A DNA stretch of 64,000 nucleotides, from the NCBI GenBank assembly GCA_903900845.1, contig CAIUOU010000083.1, positions 1 to 64,000 on the forward strand. The letters are read 5' to 3'. Below the pieces are notes generated by a model. That model was given only the letters and a program-made list of their open reading frames with translations. It did not search any database and was not told the origin of the DNA. Below, one piece after another: positions 34,435 to 43,215 of the stretch. Source of the DNA: an uncultured Opitutia bacterium (GTDB lineage: Bacteria > Verrucomicrobiota > Verrucomicrobiia > Opitutales > Opitutaceae). Made by a program: the position numbers and the translations under genes. How positions within the stretch are numbered: position 1 is the first letter of the stretch; the number at the start of each line of letters is the position of its first letter.

Positions 34435-37317
34435 ATGCGCACTGCACCCCGCCGCGCCTCCGGCGCGCTTGTCCTCCTCGCGGCCCTCGCCGCGCCGGCC
34501 CCCGGCCAACCGGCCCCCGCGGCCGCTTCGCCGAAGGAAGCAGAAGCCCCCGTCACACTGACTCCGTTCGAAGTCACCGCCGGCGGCGACCTCGGGTACG
34601 AGTCGTCCACCGCCATGAGCGGCACCCGCACCAACGAGTCGCTGGCCAATCTGCCCAACTCGATCTCGGTGCTGAACTCCGAGTTCCTCTCCGACCTCGG
34701 TATCACGGACTTCTTCCAGGCGGCGGAGTTCGCGCTCGGGGCCGACAACGTCTACAACGACAACATGCAGGTCGGCGCCCCCGTGGGAGCGCGCTCCGGC
34801 AACCAGATCAATTTCCGCGGGCTTCCGTCGGTGCGTCAGCTCAAGGACGGCTTCCCCACCTACACCCCGCAGGACACGTTCAACACCGAGCGCATCGAGA
34901 TCTCCCGCGGCCCCGGCGGCATCGCGTACGGCGACACCGACGCGACCGGCGTGATCAATCTCACCACCAAGCGCGGGCGCTTCCGCAACGAGGCCGAGGC
35001 CGCCGCGCGGGTCGACGACCGCGGTTCGCGGCGTCTCAGCGCCGACCTCAGCCGGGTCCTCGTCGAACGCCGCCTCGCCCTCCGCCTCAACCTGCTCGAT
35101 TCCGACCTCGAGGGCTGGCACGAGAACACCGCGCGCAACCTCCGCGCCATCGCGGGCGCCGTCCGCTGGCAGCCGTTCGGGTCACCGCAGACCGTGGTCG
35201 ACGCCACCCACGAGGACGGCCGGCTCACCAGCTACATCAGCCACACCGCGCTGAACCACGTGGCCGCGGCCTATGTGCGCGGCACCGGCACCGTCGCCCG
35301 CGACGCCAACCCGAATCTTGCCGGAGTCCAGACCAACGGCATCGGCATGGCCCGCCTCGCCGCCCCGCCCACGGCAACCGCCGATAACCACGCGATGACC
35401 CTGATCGCCGGGCGGCTCTATAACCTGCAGACCATGGGCGCGACGGACGCCTTTCCCGTCTACCGCGCCAACACCATCGTCCAGGGCGCCGCCGCGACCA
35501 GCGCCACCGACCCGCAGAACCCCCTGCGTATCCCGTGGCTGCCGATCCCCGTCTCGCTCTTCCCCCTGCAGCAGGACTGGGCCGGCCCCGACGCCCGCGT
35601 GCGGTACAAGTACGACGCCTCGAACTTCTCCGTGCAGCACACCTTCTCGCCCCGGACCAGCGCGTGGCTCGCCTGGAACCGGCAACGGGAGCTCACCGAC
35701 CAGAACCTCACCCGCAACGGCAACCTCGCCGGCTCCAACGCGCGCTCCGTCTTCATCGACGTCAATCCGCGCCTGCCCGATCCGGCCTTCCCCGGCGATC
35801 CCACGCGGACGATCCCCAATCCCAACTTCGAGCAGTACTTCCTCCCCGCGACGATCCAGCGGCGGCTCGAGTGGCACGACATCGAGTCGGTGCGCCTGAT
35901 CGGCATCCACCGCCTCGACCTCGGCTCCACCAACCACCGCGTGATCCTGAGCGCCAACCACCGCGACGAGACTTACCGCATTAAAAACATGCTGTTCGGC
36001 CTGACCAAGGAGGAGATCGCGCGCCGCGGCTTCACCGGGATCGGGGCGCGGCTCGCCAACAACGTCGTCACGCCATGGCACTACTTCCGCGACGGGAACG
36101 GCGAGGCGCTGCGGGTGCCGGCGCAGCCCGGCGTGATGGACTACTTCATCAACGGCTCCGCGGGACTGCAGTACTTCGACCAGTCGCTCAGCACCGCGGT
36201 CTTCCAGCACCTCGGGACCTTTTTCAAGGGACGGCTTCGCACCAGTCTCGGCGTGAGCCGCGACCACTGGCTGCAGGCGCGGAACCTGCCCACCCGGTCC
36301 TTCGGCGACGCGCAGGAATGGCGCTTCGTCGACGCCGCGGGCAACCCGCTGGACGCCGACGCCGCCGCGGTGCCGACCGCGCGCAACGCCGATACCTGGC
36401 GCACCAACACGAGCTACGGCGCCGTCTACCACCTGACCGGCTGGCTGGGCCTCACCGCCTCCTATCAGGAAACGGCGCTGTTCACGGACAACGTGGGCAC
36501 CGACCTTTACGGCCGGCCCCGCGCGCCGAACACCGGCTCGGGCTTCGACCTCGGGCTGCGCCTGCAACTCCTCGACGGCCGCGTGAACGCGTCGCTCGTC
36601 CGCTACGACAACACCGCGGAGAACAACCGCACCACCATCGGCGCCGCGCTGCGCACCGAGGTGAACGCCGCGCTCAACACCGGCCGCGCCAACCCGTCTC
36701 CCGACGAAATCATCGGCTCGGACGACTCGAACGACCGCCAGACCGAAGGCTGGGAGCTCGAGCTCACCGCCAACCTCACACGCGCGTGGACCACCCGCCT
36801 CGGCCTTTCCACGACCCAGAACCGCCGCTCGGCGTCGGTGCCGCAGCTGCGGGCCAAGGTGCTGGCCGCCGAGGCGCACCTGCGTTCGCTCGGGCGCTCC
36901 GCCGCGGAGATCCAGACCGCGCTCGCCGCCACGCAGGAGTTTCTCTCCGACCAGGCCGCCGAGGACCTGCAGCCCAAGCAGTACCGCGGAAGCATCGTCA
37001 CCCGCTACGATCTGCGCTCCGGCCCGCTCACCGGGCTCGGCCTCGGCGGCTCCCTGCGCTGGGCCCGCGGCCGCGTGCGTGATCCCGGCGGGCTGTACAT
37101 CACCGGTGTGCTGGTCATCCCCGAGCGCCGCAACGCCGACGAGGTGGTCTTCAGCCCCTTCCTCAAGTATTCGGGCAAAACCGGGCGCTTCCGCTGGACC
37201 ACGCAGCTCAACGTCGACAACGCGTTCAACAACGTCACCAACCAGGGCCGGATCGCCCGCTACCCGCGCTACACGGATCCGCGCCTCATCACCCTCACCC
37301 AAACCTTCCGGTTCTGA
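34435..37317 (+). CDS. TonB-dependent receptor 5 (siderophore-receptor-like, no regulatory domain)
   Basis: An outer-membrane receptor of 960 residues with a signal peptide (SGALVLLAALAAPAPGQ). Unlike receptors 1-4 and 6 it has no carboxypeptidase-regulatory-like domain. The TonB-box-like VTLTPFEVTAG comes at about residue 40, followed directly by the plug. The plug contains NLPNSISVLNSEFLSDLG and ERIEISRGPGGIAYGDTDA, which is the wording of ferrichrome/siderophore-type receptors. The barrel ends LTQTFRF. The ATG at 34435 is used, 84 codons inside the track ORF. Receptor 6 starts 19 bp downstream, so the two are co-transcribed. The ligand may differ in kind from those of the other receptors. 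Confidence 0.92.
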   Translation: MRTAPRRASGALVLLAALAAPAPGQPAPAAASPKEAEAPVTLTPFEVTAGGDLGYESSTAMSGTRTNESLANLPNSISVLNSEFLSDLGITDFFQAAEFALGADNVYNDNMQVGAPVGARSGNQINFRGLPSVRQLKDGFPTYTPQDTFNTERIEISRGPGGIAYGDTDATGVINLTTKRGRFRNEAEAAARVDDRGSRRLSADLSRVLVERRLALRLNLLDSDLEGWHENTARNLRAIAGAVRWQPFGSPQTVVDATHEDGRLTSYISHTALNHVAAAYVRGTGTVARDANPNLAGVQTNGIGMARLAAPPTATADNHAMTLIAGRLYNLQTMGATDAFPVYRANTIVQGAAATSATDPQNPLRIPWLPIPVSLFPLQQDWAGPDARVRYKYDASNFSVQHTFSPRTSAWLAWNRQRELTDQNLTRNGNLAGSNARSVFIDVNPRLPDPAFPGDPTRTIPNPNFEQYFLPATIQRRLEWHDIESVRLIGIHRLDLGSTNHRVILSANHRDETYRIKNMLFGLTKEEIARRGFTGIGARLANNVVTPWHYFRDGNGEALRVPAQPGVMDYFINGSAGLQYFDQSLSTAVFQHLGTFFKGRLRTSLGVSRDHWLQARNLPTRSFGDAQEWRFVDAAGNPLDADAAAVPTARNADTWRTNTSYGAVYHLTGWLGLTASYQETALFTDNVGTDLYGRPRAPNTGSGFDLGLRLQLLDGRVNASLVRYDNTAENNRTTIGAALRTEVNAALNTGRANPSPDEIIGSDDSNDRQTEGWELELTANLTRAWTTRLGLSTTQNRRSASVPQLRAKVLAAEAHLRSLGRSAAEIQTALAATQEFLSDQAAEDLQPKQYRGSIVTRYDLRSGPLTGLGLGGSLRWARGRVRDPGGLYITGVLVIPERRNADEVVFSPFLKYSGKTGRFRWTTQLNVDNAFNNVTNQGRIARYPRYTDPRLITLTQTFRF

Positions 37318-37336
37318 CCCCGGTCCCACCCGCCCC

Positions 37337-40309
37337 ATGACCACCCGCGCCCTGCTGGGCCTTTTCCTTGTTCTCCTCGCGTTCGCCACAGCCACCCGCG
37401 CCGCGGCCGCCGAGGCCGCCGGCGCGGTCGCGGGCCGCGTCCTCAACCCCGCCACCGGCGAGTACGTCGCCAACGCCGAGGTGCGCGTCGCCGGCACCAC
37501 GCTGCTCGCCCTGACCGAGCCCGACGGCAGCTACCGGATCGAGCGCGTGCCCGCCGGGCCGCGCACGCTCACCCTCTCCTACACGGGCTCGGCGCAGCAG
37601 GCGGTGGCGGTCGAGGTGCCCGCCGGCGGCGTGGCGACGCGCGACTTCGAGCTGGCGCCGCGCGGGACCACGGCCGTGCAGCGCATGGAGGCGCTGGTCA
37701 TCCGGTCCGAGCGCGAGGGCAACGCCAAGGCCATCATGGAGCAACGCCGCTCGATGAACCTCACCAACAGCGTGTCGTCGGACTTCTTCGGCGACGTCGC
37801 GGAAGGCAGCGTGGGCGAGTTCCTGAAGAACGTGCCGGGCGTCGACGTGGATTACGTCGGACCCGACGCCCGCGGCCCGCGGCTGCGCGGCCTGGACCCG
37901 CAGTACGTGGGGGTGAGCGTGGACGGCATGAAGATGGCGAGCGCCGACGGCTCCCAGGGCGTGGGCGGCGGCGCGCGCTCGTTCAGCTTCGACCAGGTTT
38001 CGGTGAACAGCCTCGACCGGATCGAGGTCAACTACACGACGGCGGCCGACCAGGACGCCGACGCGCCCGCCGGCACGATCAACCTCAAGACCAAACGCGC
38101 GTTCGAGCGGAAGGGCCGCCGGATCTCGTGGCAGACGCATTTCATGGCCAACGGGGACAACTTCACGTGGCGCCGGGAGCACGGGCCGAGCGACATCCGC
38201 ACGAGCAAGTTCCGCCCGGGCGCCATCGTGGAGTACTCCGATGTGTACCTCGGCGGCCGGCTGGGGCTGGTGTTCAACCTGAGCCAGTCGAGCCAGTACG
38301 TGGTGCAGAGCCGCCTCGACCAGAGCTACAACGCGACGCCGACCGCGGCCGACCCCCGGCCGCGCGTGCTCACCGGCGTGAACTTCATCAGCAACCCGCG
38401 CCTCACCGAGCGCTTCACCCCGTCGCTCACGGCGGATTTCCGCGCCTCGCCCTCGCTGGTGCTCTCGCTGAGCGCGATGTACAACCTCTTCGACGCGTTC
38501 ATCGACAACCGGCAGGTCAACGTGAGCACGACCGGGCGCGCGGCGGTGGCGGGCGACGGGCTGACCGACCTCGTGATCGACAACGGCGCCGCCAGCGTGG
38601 CGCTGAGCACCAACCACGAGCACAAGTTCGCGCAGACGCGCACCGTGACGCCCCGGTTCGAGTTCCGCCGCGGCGCCTGGCTGGCCGACGGCGGCCTGCA
38701 CTACAGCGTCTCGACCAACCAGTACGTGGCGCTGCCGCGCGTCGGCCCGCAGACCGTGCCCGTCGCCGCCCTGTCGGGCCTCTCGCTGCGCCTCCGCCGC
38801 TCGTCCCCGCAGGCGACCGACTGGCGGGTGACGCAGACGGGCGGCCGCGACCTCGCCGACCTCACCAACTTCACGAATCCCCGCATCGGCGATGACATGC
38901 GTTTCTCGGAGCAGGAGATTCTGCAGGCCCAGGGGAACATGCGCTGGACGCCGGGCTGGCGGTTACCGGTCTGGCTGAAGGCGGGCGGCAAGGTGACGGA
39001 GAACTACCACCGCTTCCGCAATCCCAACGCCTGGCTCACCTGGCGCTACGACGGGCCGGGGGGCGGCGCGACGGGCAGCTTCGCGTCGCTGGCGTTCCCG
39101 GAGAACACGTGGCAACTGCGCAACGGCGCCGGCATCACCTCGATCAGCGGCGGCAACCCGGTGTTCCCGAACCGCACGGAGCTCGGCCGCCTGTTCCGGG
39201 AGCGGCCCGAGTACTTCACCAGCCTCGCCACCCCGGCGAACTACTTCACGGCGTTCATCGACACCCCGAGCTACGTGAAGGAACGGCTCGTGGCGGGCTA
39301 CGGGCTCGCCAACGCCCGCCTCGGCCGTCTGCAGCTGCAGGGCGGGCTGCGGTGGGAAGACACGCTGTTCGCGAGCCGGGAGTTCGACGCGCTTTCCGCG
39401 GCGGAGGTGCGCGCCGCCGGCTTCGCGGTCACGCCCGCCAACGGCCGCGCGACGACGATCCCGGGCCTGACTTACCAGTTCATGAGCCGGCCGAAAATCT
39501 CGCGCACCAGCGGGTACGAGAACCTGTTCCCCTCGGCCAGCGCCAAGTACAGCCTTGGCGAGAACCTGCAGGCGCACCTCGGCTACAGCTCAACGATCTC
39601 CCGCCCCTCGATCGGCAACCTCGGCGGCGTGTGGGTCTTCAACGAGACCAACCAGACCGTCTCGGTGCCCAACCGCGACCTGCTGCCCGAGCGCTCGCGT
39701 AACCTCTCGGGTCGCGTCGCCTACTACTTCGAGCCGGTGGGCAGCGCCGCCGTCACCCTGTTCCAGAACCGCATCAGCAACAGCGTGGTCTCGCGCGAGT
39801 TCCCCGCCGAGGCCTTCGGGTATGGCGAAGACCCGCTCTACTCGGGATACCGGTTCCTCTCGGTCGGCAACCGCGCCGGCACCGCGCAGGTGCGCGGCAT
39901 GACCCTCGAGTACAGCCAGGCGTTGTCGTTCCTCCCCGGCGCGCTCCGCGGCCTCAACGCGTCCGCGAGCTACACCCGCAGCTACGCCTCGACGCCCCGC
40001 GCCGCGATGGTGCCGCACATGCTCGGCGGCACCCTCAGCTATCGTCTCGGCCGGCTCTCCCTCGGCGGCAGCGGCAAATGGACCGACCACACGCCCATGT
40101 CCTCCGCGGGCGTCATCACCTGGCGCAAGGCGCGCACCATGATCGATTTTAACGGCGGCTGGCAGCTCTCGCCACGCCTCGGCGCTTTCTTCCAGGTGCG
40201 GAACCTCTTCAACGTTTCCGAGTACCGCTACCAGGTCGACCCGGCCTACATGCTGTCCGACATGATCGTGGGCACGTTTTGGACGTTCGGGCTCAAGGGC
40301 GTGTTCTGA
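37337..40309 (+). CDS. TonB-dependent receptor 6
   Basis: This outer-membrane receptor of 990 residues has a signal peptide (LLGLFLVLLAFATATRAAAA). A regulatory-like domain (VAGRVLNPATGEYVANAEV) and a TonB-box-like VQRMEALVIRSE precede the plug. The plug contains GSVGEFLKNVPGVDVDYVG and RIEVNYTTAADQDADAPAG, and the barrel ends GLKGVF. The true start is the ATG at 37337; the longer track ORF overlaps receptor 5. The 19-bp gap to receptor 5 implies one operon with two receptors of different type. The ceramidase-domain gene begins 73 bp downstream. Confidence 0.93.
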   Translation: MTTRALLGLFLVLLAFATATRAAAAEAAGAVAGRVLNPATGEYVANAEVRVAGTTLLALTEPDGSYRIERVPAGPRTLTLSYTGSAQQAVAVEVPAGGVATRDFELAPRGTTAVQRMEALVIRSEREGNAKAIMEQRRSMNLTNSVSSDFFGDVAEGSVGEFLKNVPGVDVDYVGPDARGPRLRGLDPQYVGVSVDGMKMASADGSQGVGGGARSFSFDQVSVNSLDRIEVNYTTAADQDADAPAGTINLKTKRAFERKGRRISWQTHFMANGDNFTWRREHGPSDIRTSKFRPGAIVEYSDVYLGGRLGLVFNLSQSSQYVVQSRLDQSYNATPTAADPRPRVLTGVNFISNPRLTERFTPSLTADFRASPSLVLSLSAMYNLFDAFIDNRQVNVSTTGRAAVAGDGLTDLVIDNGAASVALSTNHEHKFAQTRTVTPRFEFRRGAWLADGGLHYSVSTNQYVALPRVGPQTVPVAALSGLSLRLRRSSPQATDWRVTQTGGRDLADLTNFTNPRIGDDMRFSEQEILQAQGNMRWTPGWRLPVWLKAGGKVTENYHRFRNPNAWLTWRYDGPGGGATGSFASLAFPENTWQLRNGAGITSISGGNPVFPNRTELGRLFRERPEYFTSLATPANYFTAFIDTPSYVKERLVAGYGLANARLGRLQLQGGLRWEDTLFASREFDALSAAEVRAAGFAVTPANGRATTIPGLTYQFMSRPKISRTSGYENLFPSASAKYSLGENLQAHLGYSSTISRPSIGNLGGVWVFNETNQTVSVPNRDLLPERSRNLSGRVAYYFEPVGSAAVTLFQNRISNSVVSREFPAEAFGYGEDPLYSGYRFLSVGNRAGTAQVRGMTLEYSQALSFLPGALRGLNASASYTRSYASTPRAAMVPHMLGGTLSYRLGRLSLGGSGKWTDHTPMSSAGVITWRKARTMIDFNGGWQLSPRLGAFFQVRNLFNVSEYRYQVDPAYMLSDMIVGTFWTFGLKGVF

Positions 40310-40382
40310 GCGGCGCCGGAGGTTGGGCCGTCCGGTGGAGAATGCCTTGCCTGATCCGCGCGACCGCGGGTTACTCGCCCGC

Positions 40383-41777
40383 ATGAACGCGCCTACCCCT
40401 CTCCGCCGCGCGGCCGCCTTCCTCGCGCCGCTGCTCTGCCTCGTTTTCGCCCCGCTCACCGCCGCACCGGCGACCTCCTGGCGAGCCGGCACCGCCCGTG
40501 AAAACATCACCCCGCCCGCCGGGCTCTGGATGACCGGTTACGCTTCGCGCGACAAACCCGCCGAGGGCACCGCCCAGGAGCTCTGGGCGAAGGCGCTCGC
40601 CGTCGCCGACCCCGCCGGCAACCGCGGTGTGATCATCACCCTCGACCAATGCGGCATCTCCCGCCAATCGACCGACCGCGTCGCCGCCGAGCTGGTGCGC
40701 CGCCACGGCCTGCCTCGCAGCGCCGTCATGGTGAACGTCTCGCACACGCATTGCTCGCCGCAGCTCGCGGGCAACCTGAACGGTATCCAGATCCTGCCGC
40801 CCGACGGCCTCGCCAAGGCCGTCGCCTATCCCCCCGACCTCGAACAGCGCATGATCCGCGTGGCCGACGCCGCGCTCGCCGCGCTGGCCCCCGCGAGGAT
40901 CGCCTGGGGCGTCGATGAGGCCCACTTCGGCTTCAACCGCCGCGAGAATCCGGAAAAGGACGTCGTCGCCCTGCGCGCCGCCGGCCAGCTTAAGGGCCCC
41001 TTCGATCCCCGCGTGCCCGTGCTCGCCGTGCGCGGCGCCGACGGCGCCCTCCGCGCGCTCCTCGTCTCCTACGCCTGCCACAGCACCACGCTCGGCATCT
41101 TCAAATGGCATGGCGACTACGCCGGCAGCGCCATGCTGGAACTGGAACGCCGCCACCCCGGCGCCAACGTGCTTTTCACCATCGGTTGCGGCGCCGACAT
41201 CAACCCCGGCCCGCGCCGCGAGGAGCGGCTCGCCGACGAGCACGGCCGCGCCTTGGCCGACGCCGCCGACCGCGCCCTCGCCCGCCCCCTCACCCAGGTC
41301 GAAGGCGGCTTCGCCTCGGCCTGGGGGGACGTCACCCTGAAGTTCTCACGCCGCCCGACCGAGGAGCAACTGCGCGAGGCGGAGACGAAGCAGCAGCCCA
41401 ACCAGGGCATGCACCGCGCTTGGGCGGCTTCGGTGCGGGAACTGATCCGCACCCGGGGCGACAAGCTTCTGGAATACGACTACCCCGTGCAGGCATGGCG
41501 CCTCGGCGGGCTCTCCTGGGTCGCGCTCGGCGGCGAGGTCGTGATCGATTACGCGCTGCGTCTGCGCCGCGAAGCGGGCGACAACCTCTGGGTCTTCGGC
41601 TACTCCAACGACGTGATGGCCTACATCCCGAGCGAACGCGTGCTCAAGGAAGGCCGCTACGAGGGCGACACCTCGATGGTCCCCTACGGTCAGCCGGGCC
41701 CGTGGTCCCCGGGCCTCGAGGACCGCATCATCTCCAAAACCCGCGAACTGCTCACCCGCACCGCCCCCCCCCGCTGA
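40383..41777 (+). CDS. Secreted neutral/alkaline ceramidase N-domain-like hydrolase
   Basis: The protein has 464 residues with a signal peptide (AAFLAPLLCLVFAPLTAA). It opens with WRAGTARENITPPAGLWMTGY, the standard start of the neutral/alkaline non-lysosomal ceramidase N-terminal domain. VNVSHTHCSP and SYACHSTTLG carry His residues that match the zinc site. Full ceramidases are longer and have a C-terminal immunoglobulin-like domain, which is missing here. Many bacterial single-domain relatives sit in sugar-degradation loci and are unlikely to act on ceramide, so the substrate is open. It follows receptor 6 by 73 bp. A palindromic element sits 13 bases after its stop. Confidence 0.82.
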   Translation: MNAPTPLRRAAAFLAPLLCLVFAPLTAAPATSWRAGTARENITPPAGLWMTGYASRDKPAEGTAQELWAKALAVADPAGNRGVIITLDQCGISRQSTDRVAAELVRRHGLPRSAVMVNVSHTHCSPQLAGNLNGIQILPPDGLAKAVAYPPDLEQRMIRVADAALAALAPARIAWGVDEAHFGFNRRENPEKDVVALRAAGQLKGPFDPRVPVLAVRGADGALRALLVSYACHSTTLGIFKWHGDYAGSAMLELERRHPGANVLFTIGCGADINPGPRREERLADEHGRALADAADRALARPLTQVEGGFASAWGDVTLKFSRRPTEEQLREAETKQQPNQGMHRAWAASVRELIRTRGDKLLEYDYPVQAWRLGGLSWVALGGEVVIDYALRLRREAGDNLWVFGYSNDVMAYIPSERVLKEGRYEGDTSMVPYGQPGPWSPGLEDRIISKTRELLTRTAPPR

Positions 41778-41790
41778 CCTCCCGTCCCAA

Positions 41791-41846
41791 GGGGTCAGGG
41801 CGTTTTTTGTTTAACCGGCCCCTCAAACAAAAAACGCCCTGACCCC
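41791..41846. repeat. GGGGTCAGGGCG inverted-repeat element 1 (terminator-like)
   Basis: Two perfectly complementary 22-nt arms (41791-41812, 41825-41846) begin GGGGTCAGGGCG and flank a 12-nt loop. The arms include a T6 run on one strand and A6 on the other, so the folded RNA ends without a free U-tract. It lies 13 nt after the ceramidase-like stop and 47 nt before the MetE-like ATG. Related elements follow two other genes in the window. Confidence 0.85.
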
Positions 41847-41893
41847 ATCGGCCTTGCCCCGTCCCCCGGGGCGGTTCCACTCTCAGCTCCCCC

Positions 41894-42922
41894 ATGTCCA
41901 ACGCGAAGATCCCGAAGTTTCCCCGCATCCTCACGACCACGGTCGGCTCCTACCCGATCCCCGACTGGCTCGCCGCGCTCCCCAGCGAACAGGCGGTGAT
42001 CGACGCCACCCGCGTCGTGTTCGACCTGCAACGGCAGGCAGGGATCGATCTTCCCACCGACGGCGAGCTCTACCGCTTCGACGTCAATCACCCCGACACC
42101 AACGGGATGATCGAGTACTTCATCCGCCCGATGGCCGGGGTGTCCTCGGTCGTGGGGCGCTCCGTCACCGACGAGTTCTCGCGGCACCATCCGATGGGCT
42201 TCCGCCGGAAGCCGGCCGGCGTGGTCGTCGACCGCCTCGGCGAGGGTTCGCTTAACCTTTTGGCCGACTGCCAGCGCGCCGCCGCGGTCGCCGGAGGGCC
42301 ATTCAAGTTCACCGTCACCAGCCCGTACATGCTGGCCCGCACGCTGCTCGACCACCACTACCGCGACTTCGACCGTCTCACCATGGCGCTCGGCGAGGTG
42401 CTCGCCGAGCAGGTCAAGGGCCTGCCGGCCCAGTGCGTGCAGGTCGACGAGGCCAACATCCCCGGCAACCCGGCCGACGCCCCCCTCGCGGCCGCGTCGA
42501 TGAACCTCGTGCTCGACGCGATCGACGCCGGCACCGAACGCGCCGTGCACTTCTGCTTCGGCAACTACGGCGGGCAGACGATCCAGAAGGGCAACTGGAA
42601 GAAACTGCTCGGCTTCCTGAACGCGCTGCACACCGACCATCTCGTGCTCGAGCTCGCCCACCGGCCGGCCGCCGACCTGGACGCCCTGAAGGGCATCGAC
42701 AAGCGCATCGCCCTCGGTGTCGGCGTCATCGACATCAAGGTGAACCACATCGAGACGCCCGACGAGGTCGCCGCGCGCATCGAAGCCGTCGAGCGCAAGG
42801 TCGGCGCGGGCCGCGTACGGTGGGTTCACCCCGACTGCGGTTTCTGGATGGTGAAACGCTCGATCGCCGACCGGAAGATCGAGGCGCTCGTCAAAGGGCG
42901 CGACAAGTACCTCGGCCGCTGA
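41894..42922 (+). CDS. MetE-like (cobalamin-independent methionine synthase C-domain/UROD superfamily) enzyme
   Basis: The protein has 342 residues and is cytoplasmic. It opens LTTTVGSYPIPDWL and has DGELYRFDV, CVQVDEANIPG, VHFCFGNYGG, LVLELAHR and VHPDCGFWMV. This order is that of the catalytic barrel of MetE-type enzymes. The His-x-Cys, Glu and Cys residues in the last three motifs match its zinc ligands. The protein lacks the N-terminal half of true MetE, so it is one of the short paralogues that transfer methyl groups or act on other thiol or carbon substrates. The ATG at 41894 is well placed. A good rho-independent terminator follows 20 bp after the stop. Its link to the receptors is unclear. 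Confidence 0.88.
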   Translation: MSNAKIPKFPRILTTTVGSYPIPDWLAALPSEQAVIDATRVVFDLQRQAGIDLPTDGELYRFDVNHPDTNGMIEYFIRPMAGVSSVVGRSVTDEFSRHHPMGFRRKPAGVVVDRLGEGSLNLLADCQRAAAVAGGPFKFTVTSPYMLARTLLDHHYRDFDRLTMALGEVLAEQVKGLPAQCVQVDEANIPGNPADAPLAAASMNLVLDAIDAGTERAVHFCFGNYGGQTIQKGNWKKLLGFLNALHTDHLVLELAHRPAADLDALKGIDKRIALGVGVIDIKVNHIETPDEVAARIEAVERKVGAGRVRWVHPDCGFWMVKRSIADRKIEALVKGRDKYLGR

Positions 42923-42942
42923 GGAAATCGGCCCGGCCTTTG

Positions 42943-42971
42943 TCGCCCCGCCTTCTGGCGGGGCGATTTTT
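42943..42971 (+). terminator. Rho-independent terminator after the MetE-like gene
   Basis: TCGCCCCGCC and GGCGGGGCGA form a perfect 10-bp stem with loop TTCT, followed by five Ts. It starts 20 bases after the stop codon. Confidence 0.92.
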
Positions 42972-43215
42972 AGTCCCCTGTAGCCGGCCACCGGCCATCT
43001 CCGGCGGGGTATTCGCCGGAGCGTCCCTTCGTGCTCTTTGGCGGCCATTCTTGGTTCCTCTCCCGCGCCGGGCGCTCTTCGACGATCCGTGTCCGTCCGC
43101 GTTCCTCCGTCGTTTAAAAGCCGTGCTTCGTTCAGGCAACGCCACCGCCCCATCCGGCACAGGTTGCCTTTGACTCGGCCGCGGTCGCGGTCGAGTGATT
43201 GGGACCCTTTTCCCG
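42972..43215. other. Spacer before the glycoside hydrolase-like gene
   Basis: About 240 bases contain a degenerate periodic repeat (GATCCGTGTCCGTCCGCG and CTCCGTCGTTTAAAAG at 43084-43120). The promoter of the downstream sugar-catabolism run is expected here, since a strong terminator precedes it. No gene was found. Confidence 0.45.
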
